Source: Pseudomonadota bacterium
GTDB lineage: Bacteria; Pseudomonadota; Alphaproteobacteria; Rhizobiales; Xanthobacteraceae
Assembly (NCBI GenBank): GCA_963205465.1
Contig: CAUJKG010000288.1
Location: forward strand, 1-13,951
DNA length: 13,951 nt
Direction: 5' to 3'
Shown here piece after piece: positions 6,443-13,544 of this stretch. Under the pieces are notes generated by a model, which saw only the letters and a program-made list of their open reading frames with translations, ran no database searches and was not told where the DNA came from. A program made the translations under genes and the position numbers. Each line of letters begins with the position of its first letter. Positions within the stretch are counted from its first letter, which is position 1.

Positions 6443-7294
6443 TTATTGCCGCCGCACGGCGACGTTCGTGCGCCAGAGATCGAAGAAGTCCAAGCCGTTT
6501 TCCGCCGGGATTGCTGCGACGCCTGCGGATTCCAGCCGTTGGCGCAATGCTTCAATGGAGGCTTGGTCCGGCAGTTCGAAGGTCATCTTCGAAAGTCCGG
6601 CTTTATGAGGCGAGGGTAGCGGCCCGTTCCGGCTTTCCCAGACATTCATGCCGATGTGATGGTGATAGCCGCCGGCCGAAAGGAACGCTGCGCCGGGAAG
6701 GGACGCGACCTGCTTGAATCCGACGACATCGCCATAAAATTTCTTTGCTTTGGCAAGATCGTCGACTTCGAGATGGATGTGGCCGATCCGGGCTCCTGCT
6801 TTGATCGGCTCACGCGCGAGCGCCTCGACGTCGGGTTCGGCAAGGAGTCCCTGGAAATCCAGCGGGCGGTTCGACATCTGCACCTGGCCGTCATTCCAGA
6901 TCCACTCATCGCGGGGGCGGTCGCGGTAGATTTCAATGCCATTGTTGTCTGGGTCCCAGACATAGATTGCTTCGCTGACCAGATGGTCGGCCGCGCCGAG
7001 CTTCACGTTGTTCGCCGCGAGCCGTGCAATCGCCGCACCCAGCGAGGGCCGGTCGGGCAGAAGGAAAGCAACGTGGTACAGGCCGGTTTCGCGATCGTCG
7101 CGTGGGCCGATGCCGGGTGCGAACTCAAGGCGAAGCAGGTCTTTGTCTGCAGTGCCGAGCACGGCGAAAGCGTCCGAACGTTCCCGCAGCAAGAGGCCGA
7201 CTTTGCTGACGTAAAAGTCCAATGCACGGCCGGTATCCGACACGCGGAGCGCCACGGGACCGAGCCGAAACTCATCTGGTATTAGTCGGGTCAT
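6443..7294 (-). CDS. VOC-family (glyoxalase / extradiol dioxygenase-like) protein
   Basis: 283 residues made of two vicinal-oxygen-chelate modules. The first runs from LGPVALRVSDTGRALDFYV to WDPDNNGIEIY (about 10-120); the second starts at IGHIHLEVDDLAKAKKFYG and includes GGYHHHIGMNVW. This layout matches the CatE/YfiE group annotated as catechol 2,3-dioxygenases, cytosolic metal-dependent ring-cleaving enzymes. His ligands are present in GHIHLEV and GYHHHIG, but the last strand reads FDLWRTNVAV where a Glu ligand is expected, so dioxygenase activity is uncertain. ATG 7294 is chosen because the family fold begins within ten residues; AAGG lies 7 bases upstream. An in-frame extension back to 7432 has no family character and crosses the control region shared with purA. 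Confidence 0.88.
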   Translation of the reverse strand: MTRLIPDEFRLGPVALRVSDTGRALDFYVSKVGLLLRERSDAFAVLGTADKDLLRLEFAPGIGPRDDRETGLYHVAFLLPDRPSLGAAIARLAANNVKLGAADHLVSEAIYVWDPDNNGIEIYRDRPRDEWIWNDGQVQMSNRPLDFQGLLAEPDVEALAREPIKAGARIGHIHLEVDDLAKAKKFYGDVVGFKQVASLPGAAFLSAGGYHHHIGMNVWESRNGPLPSPHKAGLSKMTFELPDQASIEALRQRLESAGVAAIPAENGLDFFDLWRTNVAVRRQ

Positions 7295-7363
7295 GGAGAG
7301 CCTTTCGGTACTGAAAGTCGGGTTCCAGGGCGGCTCCGGCAAGGCCCATTTTGCCTGAAATCC

Positions 7364-7392
7364 TTTGCAAAAGGGGCAACCTGCCTTGCAAG
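7364..7392. promoter_or_regulatory. Paired TTGCAA palindromes between VOC gene and purA
   Basis: TTTGCAAA (7364-7371) and CTTGCAAG (7385-7392) are both perfect 8-base palindromes sharing a TTGCAA core, with centres 21 bp apart, two helical turns. They lie in the divergent intergenic region 7295-7516. The arrangement would suit a dimeric regulator binding on one DNA face, but no factor is identified. Confidence 0.35.
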
Positions 7393-7463
7393 CCGGGCCT
7401 GTGGACGCGTGAGGCACCCTTGTTCTTGCCACTCCCGGGCCGATTGGCTACGAAACTCCGCAC

Positions 7464-7494
7464 ACCCGGCCAGCCTTGTGCCGGGTTTTCTTTT
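7464..7494 (+). terminator. Intrinsic terminator / attenuator in the purA leader
   Basis: ACCCGGC (7464-7470) pairs with GCCGGGT (7480-7486) over a 9-base loop, followed by TTTCTTTT. It ends just 9 bases before the purA Shine-Dalgarno sequence (GGAG, 7504-7507). No + strand gene is seen between 6443 and here, so the only likely transcript it can stop is the purA message. The left arm CCCGGC can alternatively pair with GCCGGG at 7392-7397, a possible antiterminator. Confidence 0.6.
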
Positions 7495-7516
7495 GCGCGG
7501 CTTGGAGCAATTTGAA

Positions 7517-8809
7517 GTGTCGAATGTCGTGGTCGTCGGCTCCCAATGGGGCGATGAAGGAAAAGGCAAGATCGTCGATTGGCTTTCGGAGCAGGCCGAT
7601 GTCGTGGTCCGCTTCCAGGGCGGTCACAATGCCGGCCATACTCTCGTGATCGGCGGCAAAACTTTCAAGCTTTCGCTGCTGCCTTCCGGCGTCGTGCGTC
7701 CGAACAAGCTCGCGATGATCGGCAATGGTGTCGTGCTCGATCCGCATGCGCTGGTCGCCGAAATGGATCGGCTCGCAGGTCAGGGCGTCGAGATTTCTCC
7801 GAGAAATTTACGCATCGCCGAAAACACTGCACTCATCCTGTCGCTGCATCGCGAGCTCGATGGTCTGCGCGAAGGTGCGGGGCCGGGCCTGAAGATCGGC
7901 ACCACCAAGCGCGGTATCGGCCCGGCGTACGAAGATAAAGTCGGCCGCCGCGCCATTCGTCTCATGGACCTCGCGGAGCCTGCGCAGCTTGATGCCAAGC
8001 TCGACCGGCTGCTCGACCATCACAACGCGATCCGCCGGGGTCTCAACCTTGCAGAAGTGAGACGCGACACGCTGCGCGAAGAGTTGCTCTCGGTCGCGCC
8101 GCGTGTGCTGCCTTTCATGGATCGGGTGTGGTACCTGCTGGATGAAGCACGCCGCCGCGGCGACCGGATTCTGTTCGAAGGGGCGCAGGGTGCGCTCCTC
8201 GACGTGGATCACGGGACTTATCCCTTCGTAACCTCGTCGAATACGGTGGCCGCACAGGCTGCTACCGGCTCCGGGCTCGGACCGAATGCCGTCGGCTATG
8301 TTCTCGGCATCACCAAAGCCTATACGACGCGCGTGGGCGAAGGCCCGTTTCCGACTGAGCTGCAGGACGACATCGGCAAGCGCCTCGGCGAGCGCGGGCA
8401 TGAGTTCGGAACGGTTACCGGAAGGCCGCGGCGCTGCGGCTGGTTTGACGCGGTGCTGGTCCGCCAGTCGGTGCGGACCGGGGGCATTCAGGGCATCGCG
8501 CTGACCAAGCTCGACGTGCTGGACGGCCTGAACCCGCTTAAAGTCTGCGTCGGCTACCGCCTCAAGGGCCACGATATGGACTATTTACCCGCGAGCCAGG
8601 GGGCACAGGCCCAGGTTGAGCCGGTTTACGAGGAAATCGAGGGCTGGACGTCTTCCACCCGCGGGGCGCGCTCCTGGGCCGATCTGCCGGCTGCGGCGGT
8701 CAAATATGTCCGCCGAATCGAGGAATTGATCGATTGTCCGGTTGCGCTCGTTTCCACGAGCCCTGAGCGCGAAGATACGATATTGGTCCAAAATCCGTTT
8801 CAATCGTGA
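7517..8809 (+). CDS. purA: Adenylosuccinate synthetase PurA
   Basis: 430 residues, the usual length. It joins IMP and aspartate using GTP to give adenylosuccinate, the first committed step from IMP to AMP; cytosolic homodimer. Family signatures are complete: GSQWGDEGKGK (nucleotide loop and catalytic Asp), GGHNAGHT (catalytic His), GTTKRGIGPAYEDK, TSSNTVAAQAATGSG, the RVGEGPFPTE loop and GRPRRCGW. The start is a GTG at 7517: the conserved N-terminus (M)SNVVVVGSQWG begins there, with GGAG 9 bases upstream. An earlier in-frame GTG at 7409 would translate through the terminator hairpin and is not family-like. Its leader suggests attenuation. Confidence 0.97.
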   Translation: MSNVVVVGSQWGDEGKGKIVDWLSEQADVVVRFQGGHNAGHTLVIGGKTFKLSLLPSGVVRPNKLAMIGNGVVLDPHALVAEMDRLAGQGVEISPRNLRIAENTALILSLHRELDGLREGAGPGLKIGTTKRGIGPAYEDKVGRRAIRLMDLAEPAQLDAKLDRLLDHHNAIRRGLNLAEVRRDTLREELLSVAPRVLPFMDRVWYLLDEARRRGDRILFEGAQGALLDVDHGTYPFVTSSNTVAAQAATGSGLGPNAVGYVLGITKAYTTRVGEGPFPTELQDDIGKRLGERGHEFGTVTGRPRRCGWFDAVLVRQSVRTGGIQGIALTKLDVLDGLNPLKVCVGYRLKGHDMDYLPASQGAQAQVEPVYEEIEGWTSSTRGARSWADLPAAAVKYVRRIEELIDCPVALVSTSPEREDTILVQNPFQS

Positions 8810-8851
8810 GGCAACGATTTCTTTGGTATTGCATTGAGATAACCGTGGCTG

Positions 8852-10102
8852 ATGACTGATTATCGTCCCTTATTGTCGCGTGCGATCGCGGGACTCGACC
8901 CGAATACGGGCGAGGCGCGCCGGGCAATCTATGACCGGGCACGGACGGCGCTGGTAAATCAGCTCCGGGGTATCAATCCGCCGCTTTCGGAAGGCGACAT
9001 CACGCGCGAGCGCCTGGCGCTGGAAGATGCAATCCGCAAGGTCGAGGGCGAAGCGACCGCTTCGCGCAACGCGCCGCCACCTCCGCCCGCGCCGCGTGTG
9101 TCCCGTGCTGAAGCCATGCCCGCGGCACCGGCTCCCGAACATGGTGACGGCAACGAACCGCTTTATGAAGACGAGGAACAGCCGCAGGCTGAACCGCTCC
9201 TGCGCGAGCAGCGTATGCAGCGTACGGTGGATCCGCGCGCGCCCCGCCAGCCTGGACGGCCGGACCCGGCATTGCGTCCGCGTGCGCCGCGCGGACGGAA
9301 TCCCGCAGACTTCGCACGCGCCGAAGCGCGGCGGGCGTCCCGCACCAAGTTCGTCGTATTCGGAATCATTCTCCTGCTTTTGCTGCTTGCAGGCGCCGTC
9401 GGCTACATTCACCGCGATCGCATCCTGTCGATCGTGCAGGGCTTCGGCGCGCAGCAGACCACGCAGCAGGCCGAAACGCCGCCTGCCGCGCAGAACAAGG
9501 CTGACGACAGGCTTCCGCAGCAACAGACACAACAAAATCCGGCCAACCCGGCGGCTCAGCCTGCCGGGGACACGCGCCGCGCCTTCCTGTTCGAGGAGAA
9601 TCCGGGCAGCCAGCAATTCACGACCATATCGGGCACCGTGAGCTGGCGCACAGAGACCGTGAACCCCGGTCCGGACAAGGCGCCCGAACTCGGTGTGCGG
9701 ATCGACGTCGATATTCCCGAACGCAAGATGCAGGTGGCGATCACCATTCGCCGCAATCCGGATACTTCGCTCCCGGCCACGCACTACGTCGAGATTCAGT
9801 TCAGCGGGAACGACAACTTCGGCGGCGTTGCGCAAGTGCCGGTCATGCGCATGAAGAACAACGAGGCCGCGCAGGGGATACCGCTCGCCGGCATCAGCAT
9901 TCGCGTCATGCAGGGCTTCTTCCTGATCGGGCTGTCGGCGGCAGAAACCGATCGCGATCGCAATTTGCAGGTGATGAAGACGCTGAACTGGCTCGACATT
10001 CCCTTCATCTATAACAACGGCCGCCGCGCCGTTGTGACGTTCGAAAAAGGTGCTGCCGGCGAGAAGGTGCTGGCGGAAGCCTTCGCGGCCTGGGGCAACT
10101 GA
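8852..10102 (+). CDS. Single-pass membrane protein of unknown function, Rhizobiales-conserved type
   Basis: 416 residues; no enzyme family recognised. Residues 1-70 form a compact charged region (YRPLLSRAIAGLDPNTGEARRAIYDRARTALV begins it; ITRERLALEDAIRKVE ends it) that I recall as the N-terminus of several unrelated Rhizobiales proteins. Residues about 72-160 are Pro/Ala/Arg-rich and low-complexity. One membrane helix at about 165-187 (VVFGIILLLLLLAGAVGYI) has Arg/Lys on its N-side, so the N-terminus is predicted cytoplasmic. A Gln/Pro-rich linker (about 195-240) leads to a C-terminal domain of about 175 residues, presumably periplasmic. It lies 42 bp downstream of purA and may be co-transcribed. 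ATG 8852 has no strong Shine-Dalgarno; the terminator at 10146 closes the unit. Confidence 0.88.
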   Translation: MTDYRPLLSRAIAGLDPNTGEARRAIYDRARTALVNQLRGINPPLSEGDITRERLALEDAIRKVEGEATASRNAPPPPPAPRVSRAEAMPAAPAPEHGDGNEPLYEDEEQPQAEPLLREQRMQRTVDPRAPRQPGRPDPALRPRAPRGRNPADFARAEARRASRTKFVVFGIILLLLLLAGAVGYIHRDRILSIVQGFGAQQTTQQAETPPAAQNKADDRLPQQQTQQNPANPAAQPAGDTRRAFLFEENPGSQQFTTISGTVSWRTETVNPGPDKAPELGVRIDVDIPERKMQVAITIRRNPDTSLPATHYVEIQFSGNDNFGGVAQVPVMRMKNNEAAQGIPLAGISIRVMQGFFLIGLSAAETDRDRNLQVMKTLNWLDIPFIYNNGRRAVVTFEKGAAGEKVLAEAFAAWGN

Positions 10103-10145
10103 TAGTTTGTCCTCCGCGCGAAAGTGCTGGCGAAATCAATAAAAG

Positions 10146-10178
10146 AAGGCCGGGCTTTAGACCCGGCCTTTTTATTTT
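10146..10178 (+). terminator. Bidirectional terminator between the membrane-protein gene and rpoH
   Basis: Perfect 9-bp stem AAGGCCGGG (10146-10154) / CCCGGCCTT (10162-10170), 7-base loop, then TTTATTTT. The A-rich sequence before it (AATAAAAG) gives a T-rich tail on the minus strand too, so it can end rpoH as well. Confidence 0.92.
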
Positions 10179-10194
10179 CGCTGATGGCGTGGCG

Positions 10195-11100
10195 TTACAT
10201 CGCCGGTAGCGCTGCAGCCGGTGCCTCGATCTTGCGCATGCCCTCGACGACGGCCTTCTGCACCTTCTCGAAGGCGCGCACTTCGATCTGGCGCACGCGC
10301 TCGCGCGAGACGCCGAACTCGGAGGCAAGCTCTTCGAGCGTCACCGGATTGTCGGCAAGCCGGCGCGCTTGGAAGATGCGGCGCTCGCGATCGTTCAGCA
10401 CATCGAGCGCGCCCTGCAATGCTACATGGCGGTTCGACTTTTCTTCCTGCTCGGCAAGCATGTGCTCCTGGCTGTCGCTTTCGTCGACGAGCCAGTCCTG
10501 CCATTCGCCGGATTCAGAGTCCGTGCGGATCGGCGCATTCAGCGAAGTGTCGCCGCCGAGACGGCGGTTCATCGAAATGACCTCTGCTTCGGTGACGCCG
10601 AGCTTGGTCGCGATCTGCTTGACGTGCTCGGGCTTCAACTCGCCTTCCTCGAGCGCGGAGATTTGGCTCTTGGTCTTGCGCAGGTTGAAGAACAGCCGTT
10701 TCTGCGCGGCGGTGGTGCCCATCTTCACGAGCGACCACGAGCGCAGGATGTACTCTTGAATGGAAGCGCGAATCCACCACATGGCGTAGGTGGCCAGACG
10801 GAAGCCCTTCTCGGGTTCGAAGCGCTTCACGGCCTGCATGAGACCGACATTGCCTTCGGAAATGACTTCGCCGATCGGCAGGCCATAACCACGGTATCCC
10901 ATCGCGATCTTCGCGACGAGGCGAAGATGGGAGGTCACGAGTTTATGCGCGGCGTCGCGGTCGTCGTGTTCGCGCCAACGCTTGGCCAGCATGTATTCTT
11001 CCTGCGGCTCAAGCATCGGAAACTTGCGGATTTCCGCAAGGTAATGCGAGAGGCCGCCTTCGGTGATCGCGGGGAGATTGCCGGTAGTCGTACGGGCCAT
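10195..11100 (-). CDS. rpoH: RNA polymerase heat-shock sigma factor RpoH (sigma-32)
   Basis: 301 residues. A group 3-like sigma-70 family factor that directs core polymerase to heat-shock promoters. Region 2 is clear (LVTSHLRLVAKIAMGYRGYGLP; then EVISEGNVGLMQAVKRFEP; LATYAMWWIRASIQEYIL). QKRLFFNLRKTKSQ at about 132-145 is the RpoH box that separates RpoH from RpoD and other sigma factors. Region 4.2 is a helix-turn-helix at TLEELASEFGVSRERVRQIEVRAFEKV. ATG 11100 has AAGGGA 7-8 bases upstream. Rhizobiales often carry two or three rpoH genes; which class this one is cannot be told here. It lies downstream of rluD in the same direction, 166 bp away, with possible own promoter and structured leader. 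Confidence 0.96.
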   Translation of the reverse strand: MARTTTGNLPAITEGGLSHYLAEIRKFPMLEPQEEYMLAKRWREHDDRDAAHKLVTSHLRLVAKIAMGYRGYGLPIGEVISEGNVGLMQAVKRFEPEKGFRLATYAMWWIRASIQEYILRSWSLVKMGTTAAQKRLFFNLRKTKSQISALEEGELKPEHVKQIATKLGVTEAEVISMNRRLGGDTSLNAPIRTDSESGEWQDWLVDESDSQEHMLAEQEEKSNRHVALQGALDVLNDRERRIFQARRLADNPVTLEELASEFGVSRERVRQIEVRAFEKVQKAVVEGMRKIEAPAAALPAM

Positions 11101-11118
11101 TGAAGTCCCTTTCTTTTC

Positions 11119-11167
11119 AGCCCCCGTTCGGCGGGCTGTTCCACCGCTGCCGGGATCGGCCAGCGGT
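11119..11167 (-). promoter_or_regulatory. Two hairpins in the rpoH 5' leader
   Basis: AGCCC...GGGCT (11119-11137, with inner CC/GG pairs and a bulged C) and ACCGCTG...CAGCGGT (11143-11167, with inner CCG/CGG and a bulged C) are adjacent GC-rich stems between the rpoH start codon and the candidate promoter. The Shine-Dalgarno sequence is just downstream and not itself inside either stem. Confidence 0.4.
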
Positions 11168-11175
11168 AACTCGCA

Positions 11176-11204
11176 AATATAAGAACGCTTCCGGCAGCTT
11201 TAAG
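11176..11204 (-). promoter_or_regulatory. Candidate rpoH promoter
   Basis: On the minus strand TATATT (11176-11181) is a reasonable -10 box, 17 bases downstream of CTTAAA (11199-11204), a weak -35. CTT at the -35 would also suit RpoH-type recognition, so autoregulation is conceivable, but the match is poor either way. The rest of the gap to rluD (11205-11266) is AT-rich around 11215-11228 with no clear terminator. Confidence 0.3.
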
Positions 11205-11266
11205 GTGCCGCAAATGAAATATTTTTAACCCAAACCAATGCGCCGGTTGAGCGGGCTTCCGCGAGA

Positions 11267-12268
11267 TCAGACTTTTTTGAAAGATTTCTCCAGCGTAGCC
11301 AGCTCTTTCGGTAATTTGCTTTCAAATTCCACCAATTCTCCTGTCGAAGGGTGTGAGAAGGCGAGCCGGAATGCGTGCAGCGCCTGACGGTTCAGCGCTT
11401 TCAAGGCAGCCTGCGACTTCTGCGGCAAAAGCACCGCCTTCGATTGGAACCCGGTGCCGTAGACCGAATCTCCCAACAGCGGGTGTCCCGCGCGCGCCAG
11501 ATGCACACGGATCTGATGCGTACGGCCGGTCTCCAGTTCGCACTGGATCAGGCTTGCGACGGCTTTTCCGTCGGAACCTTCGAAGGCGCGCAGCACTTCG
11601 TAATGGGTGATCGCTTCCTTGCCGCCTTTGCGCACGGCCATTTTCACGCGCGAACGCGGGTCGCGCGCGATCGGCGCATCGATGGTGCCGCGCTCGGGCT
11701 TCGGCACGCCCCAGACGAAGGCGAGATAGCCGCGCGAGAGATCGCCGGTGCGGCCGTGATCGGCGAATTGCGCGGATAGCGAGCGATGTGCGCGGTCGTT
11801 CTTCGCGACTACCAAGAGGCCGCTCGTATCCTTATCCAGGCGATGGACGATGCCGGGCCGCTTCTCGCCGCCGATGCCGGAGAGCGTATCGCCGCAATGG
11901 GCGACCAGCGCGTTGACGAGCGTGCCGGAGCGGTTGCCAGCGGCCGGATGCACGACGAGGCCCGCAGGCTTGTCGAGCACGATGACGTCCTTGTCCTCAT
12001 AGACGATATCGAGCGGGATTTTCTCGGCCGCCGGTTTCGCGGGCTCGGCTTCCGGGAGACGCACCACGATCCCGTCGCCCGCGTTGACCCTGTATTCGGG
12101 GTCTCTTACTGTCGTGCCGCTCACCTCGACTTCGCCCTTGAGGATCAGGCTTTTCAGCCGCGTGCGGCTCAATTCCTTGATTTTGTCCGCAAGGAAGCGG
12201 TCGAGACGCGCACCCTTATCCTCCGCGTCTGCGGAAATTTCGAAATGCTGACCGCTGTCTGGTGTCAT
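11267..12268 (-). CDS. rluD: RluA-family 23S rRNA pseudouridine synthase, RluD-like
   Basis: 333 residues, near the size of E. coli RluD. It isomerises uridines in 23S rRNA (helix 69 in RluD), acting on the ribosome in the cytoplasm. An N-terminal S4 RNA-binding domain (about 19-70, RLDRFLADKIKELSRTRLK onward) precedes the catalytic domain. The catalytic Asp is Asp145 in GIVHRLDKDTSGLLVV, with ETGRTHQIRVH and a C-terminal RQALHAFRL block. RluD over RluC/RluA is inferred from IPLDIVYEDKDVIVLDKP and overall length. Start ATG 12268 is the first Met before the S4 domain; further upstream in-frame ATGs would run antisense through the neighbouring gene. No Shine-Dalgarno is visible. The divergent gene's ATG overlaps this start codon by two bases. 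Confidence 0.92.
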   Translation of the reverse strand: MTPDSGQHFEISADAEDKGARLDRFLADKIKELSRTRLKSLILKGEVEVSGTTVRDPEYRVNAGDGIVVRLPEAEPAKPAAEKIPLDIVYEDKDVIVLDKPAGLVVHPAAGNRSGTLVNALVAHCGDTLSGIGGEKRPGIVHRLDKDTSGLLVVAKNDRAHRSLSAQFADHGRTGDLSRGYLAFVWGVPKPERGTIDAPIARDPRSRVKMAVRKGGKEAITHYEVLRAFEGSDGKAVASLIQCELETGRTHQIRVHLARAGHPLLGDSVYGTGFQSKAVLLPQKSQAALKALNRQALHAFRLAFSHPSTGELVEFESKLPKELATLEKSFKKV

Positions 12269-12629
12269 GGCTGCCAAGAACAAGAATCCTAAACCCGAAG
12301 ATAGCGAAGTCCCGCTCGATCCGCAGCAGGAAGAGATCGTCCGCAAGCTCAAGCGCATGGCGATCTTTTCGACCGCGCTCATGGTGGTCGGCGTGCTCGC
12401 GATCATCGGCGTGATCGTCTACCGGCTTTCCAATCCGGCGCCCGCGCCGAAAGCCGCGGCGATTGCGGCAATCACGAATGCGCTGCCCAAGGGCGCGCGC
12501 GTGGTTTCGACCGCGGTGAGCGACGGCCGCATCGTGGTCACATTGGAGCGCGACGGCGTCACCGAAATGCGGGTGTTCGATCTCTTGACCCTGCAGTTGC
12601 GCGGCACGCTCCGCCTCGAGCCGCAATAA
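12267..12629 (+). CDS. Small single-pass membrane protein of unknown function
   Basis: 120 residues. A charged N-terminal tail (1-30, rich in Lys, Glu, Pro, Gln) is followed by one membrane helix at about 31-53 (IFSTALMVVGVLAIIGVIVY) and a small C-terminal domain of about 65 residues with beta character (RVVSTAVSDGRIVVTLERDG). The positive KLKR before the helix predicts the N-terminus inside. It resembles an alphaproteobacterial family annotated as DUF6476 (from memory, unverified). Its ATG overlaps the divergent rluD ATG by two bases and no Shine-Dalgarno is visible; it may be leaderless. The EamA gene starts 3 bases after its stop, so the two form an operon. Confidence 0.85.
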   Translation: MAAKNKNPKPEDSEVPLDPQQEEIVRKLKRMAIFSTALMVVGVLAIIGVIVYRLSNPAPAPKAAAIAAITNALPKGARVVSTAVSDGRIVVTLERDGVTEMRVFDLLTLQLRGTLRLEPQ

Positions 12630-12632
12630 CGC

Positions 12633-13472
12633 ATGGACCTCGTCGTATTCTTCGCCGTGCTCGCGGGTGCCGCGATGCACGCGGGATGGAATGCGCTCGT
12701 TAAAACCGGGTTGGATCGCACCACCTCGATCTTCCTGCTCGCCTTCATCCAGGGCCTCATCTGCCTCGTGCTTCTGCCGTTCTTCGCAATTCCGGCGGCG
12801 CTGAGCTGGCCGTGGATCGTGGTCTCCGCGCTTCTGCACAGCGGCTACAAGATTTTCCTGATCCGCGCCTATGAGCACGGCGACATGAGTCAGGTCTATC
12901 CGCTCGCGCGGGGAAGCGCGCCGCTGATCGTTGCCGTGGTCGGCATCTTCGTGCTTTCGGAGCCGTTGACCGCGACCAAATTTGCGGCGGTCTGTGCGAT
13001 CGGTCTTGGCGTCATGCTGATGTCGTCGCGGCTTGGGAGCAGCACGGCGATGCCGAGAAAGGCACTGTTGTTCGCGCTCGGCACCGCCGTGTTCACTGCG
13101 AGCTACACGCTGGTCGATGGGATCGGCGCGCAGCTTTCCGGCACCGCCTCGGGCTTCACGCTCTGGATGTTCGTGGGTGACGGCGTGCTGATGACGCTCT
13201 ACGCGCTGCTGGCGCGCGGACGCGGCCTGTTTGCTTCCGCGCGCGGGAATCTCGCGAGCGGGGCGGTGGCCGGCGTGTTGTCGCTCGGCTCCTACTGGAT
13301 CGCGATCTGGGCCTTCACGCTTGCGCCGATTGCGCTGGTCGCGGCACTGCGTGAAACCAGCGTGCTGTTTGCGATGCTGATTGCGGTGTTCTGGCTCGGC
13401 GAAAAAGCGAGCCCGCAGCGCTGGTTCGCGGGGGCGCTGATCCTCGCCGGGATCGTCATGATGCGGCTGTGA
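12633..13472 (+). CDS. EamA-family (drug/metabolite transporter superfamily) permease, third gene
   Basis: 279 residues, ten predicted helices in two EamA repeats (roughly 1-137 and 140-279). The start HAGWNALVKTGLDR, YEHGDMSQVYPLARGSAPLI and the final VAALRETSVLFAMLIAVFWLGE are characteristic. The YPLARGxAPL / RETSVLFA pattern belongs to a different EamA subgroup from the two tandem copies at 3335-5334, so it is not part of that duplication. Inner-membrane transporter; substrate not readable. The gene follows the small membrane-protein gene by 3 bp and has no strong Shine-Dalgarno of its own, which suggests translational coupling. Confidence 0.92.
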   Translation: MDLVVFFAVLAGAAMHAGWNALVKTGLDRTTSIFLLAFIQGLICLVLLPFFAIPAALSWPWIVVSALLHSGYKIFLIRAYEHGDMSQVYPLARGSAPLIVAVVGIFVLSEPLTATKFAAVCAIGLGVMLMSSRLGSSTAMPRKALLFALGTAVFTASYTLVDGIGAQLSGTASGFTLWMFVGDGVLMTLYALLARGRGLFASARGNLASGAVAGVLSLGSYWIAIWAFTLAPIALVAALRETSVLFAMLIAVFWLGEKASPQRWFAGALILAGIVMMRL

Positions 13473-13492
13473 CGGGCGTTTTCGCGTCTTTT
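13471..13492 (+). terminator. Weak terminator candidate after the third EamA gene
   Basis: GAC...GTC plus GCG-TTTT-CGC forms a 6-bp stem with a two-base bulge, followed by four Ts (13489-13492). It overlaps the stop codon. Short and imperfect. Confidence 0.3.
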
Positions 13493-13502
13493 GCGGGGAT
13501 GC

Positions 13503-13531
13503 TTGCTCGGATCACGCGAGCGCTGCTAGAA
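13503..13531 (+). promoter_or_regulatory. Candidate tRNA-Glu promoter
   Basis: TTGCTC (13503-13508), a 17-base spacer and CTAGAA (13526-13531). Transcription would start near 13538, some 7 bases before the mature tRNA 5' end at 13545. Confidence 0.55.
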
Positions 13532-13544
13532 CCCCCGGCAGCAA

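Noticed and set aside
7373..7445. tRNA-Ala-like anticodon arm (CCTGC-CTTGCAA-GCCGG, 7380-7396) near a GATTGGCT stretch
   Set aside because: No D arm, T arm with TTCGA, or acceptor pairing can be formed, and the anticodon stem has a mismatch. Chance similarity or at best a decayed fragment.
7409..7516. Upstream in-frame GTG extending purA by 36 residues
   Set aside because: PurA proteins begin at the (M)SNVVVVG block; the extension would translate the terminator hairpin.
8870..9835. Long open frame antisense to the membrane-protein gene downstream of purA
   Set aside because: Arg/Gly-rich with no domain; the + strand frame has a coherent membrane helix and domain layout and is followed by a terminator.
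12216..12878. Minus-strand open frame antisense to the small membrane protein and EamA gene
   Set aside because: Composition is charged and repetitive (a shadow frame), and it overlaps two supported + strand genes and the rluD start.
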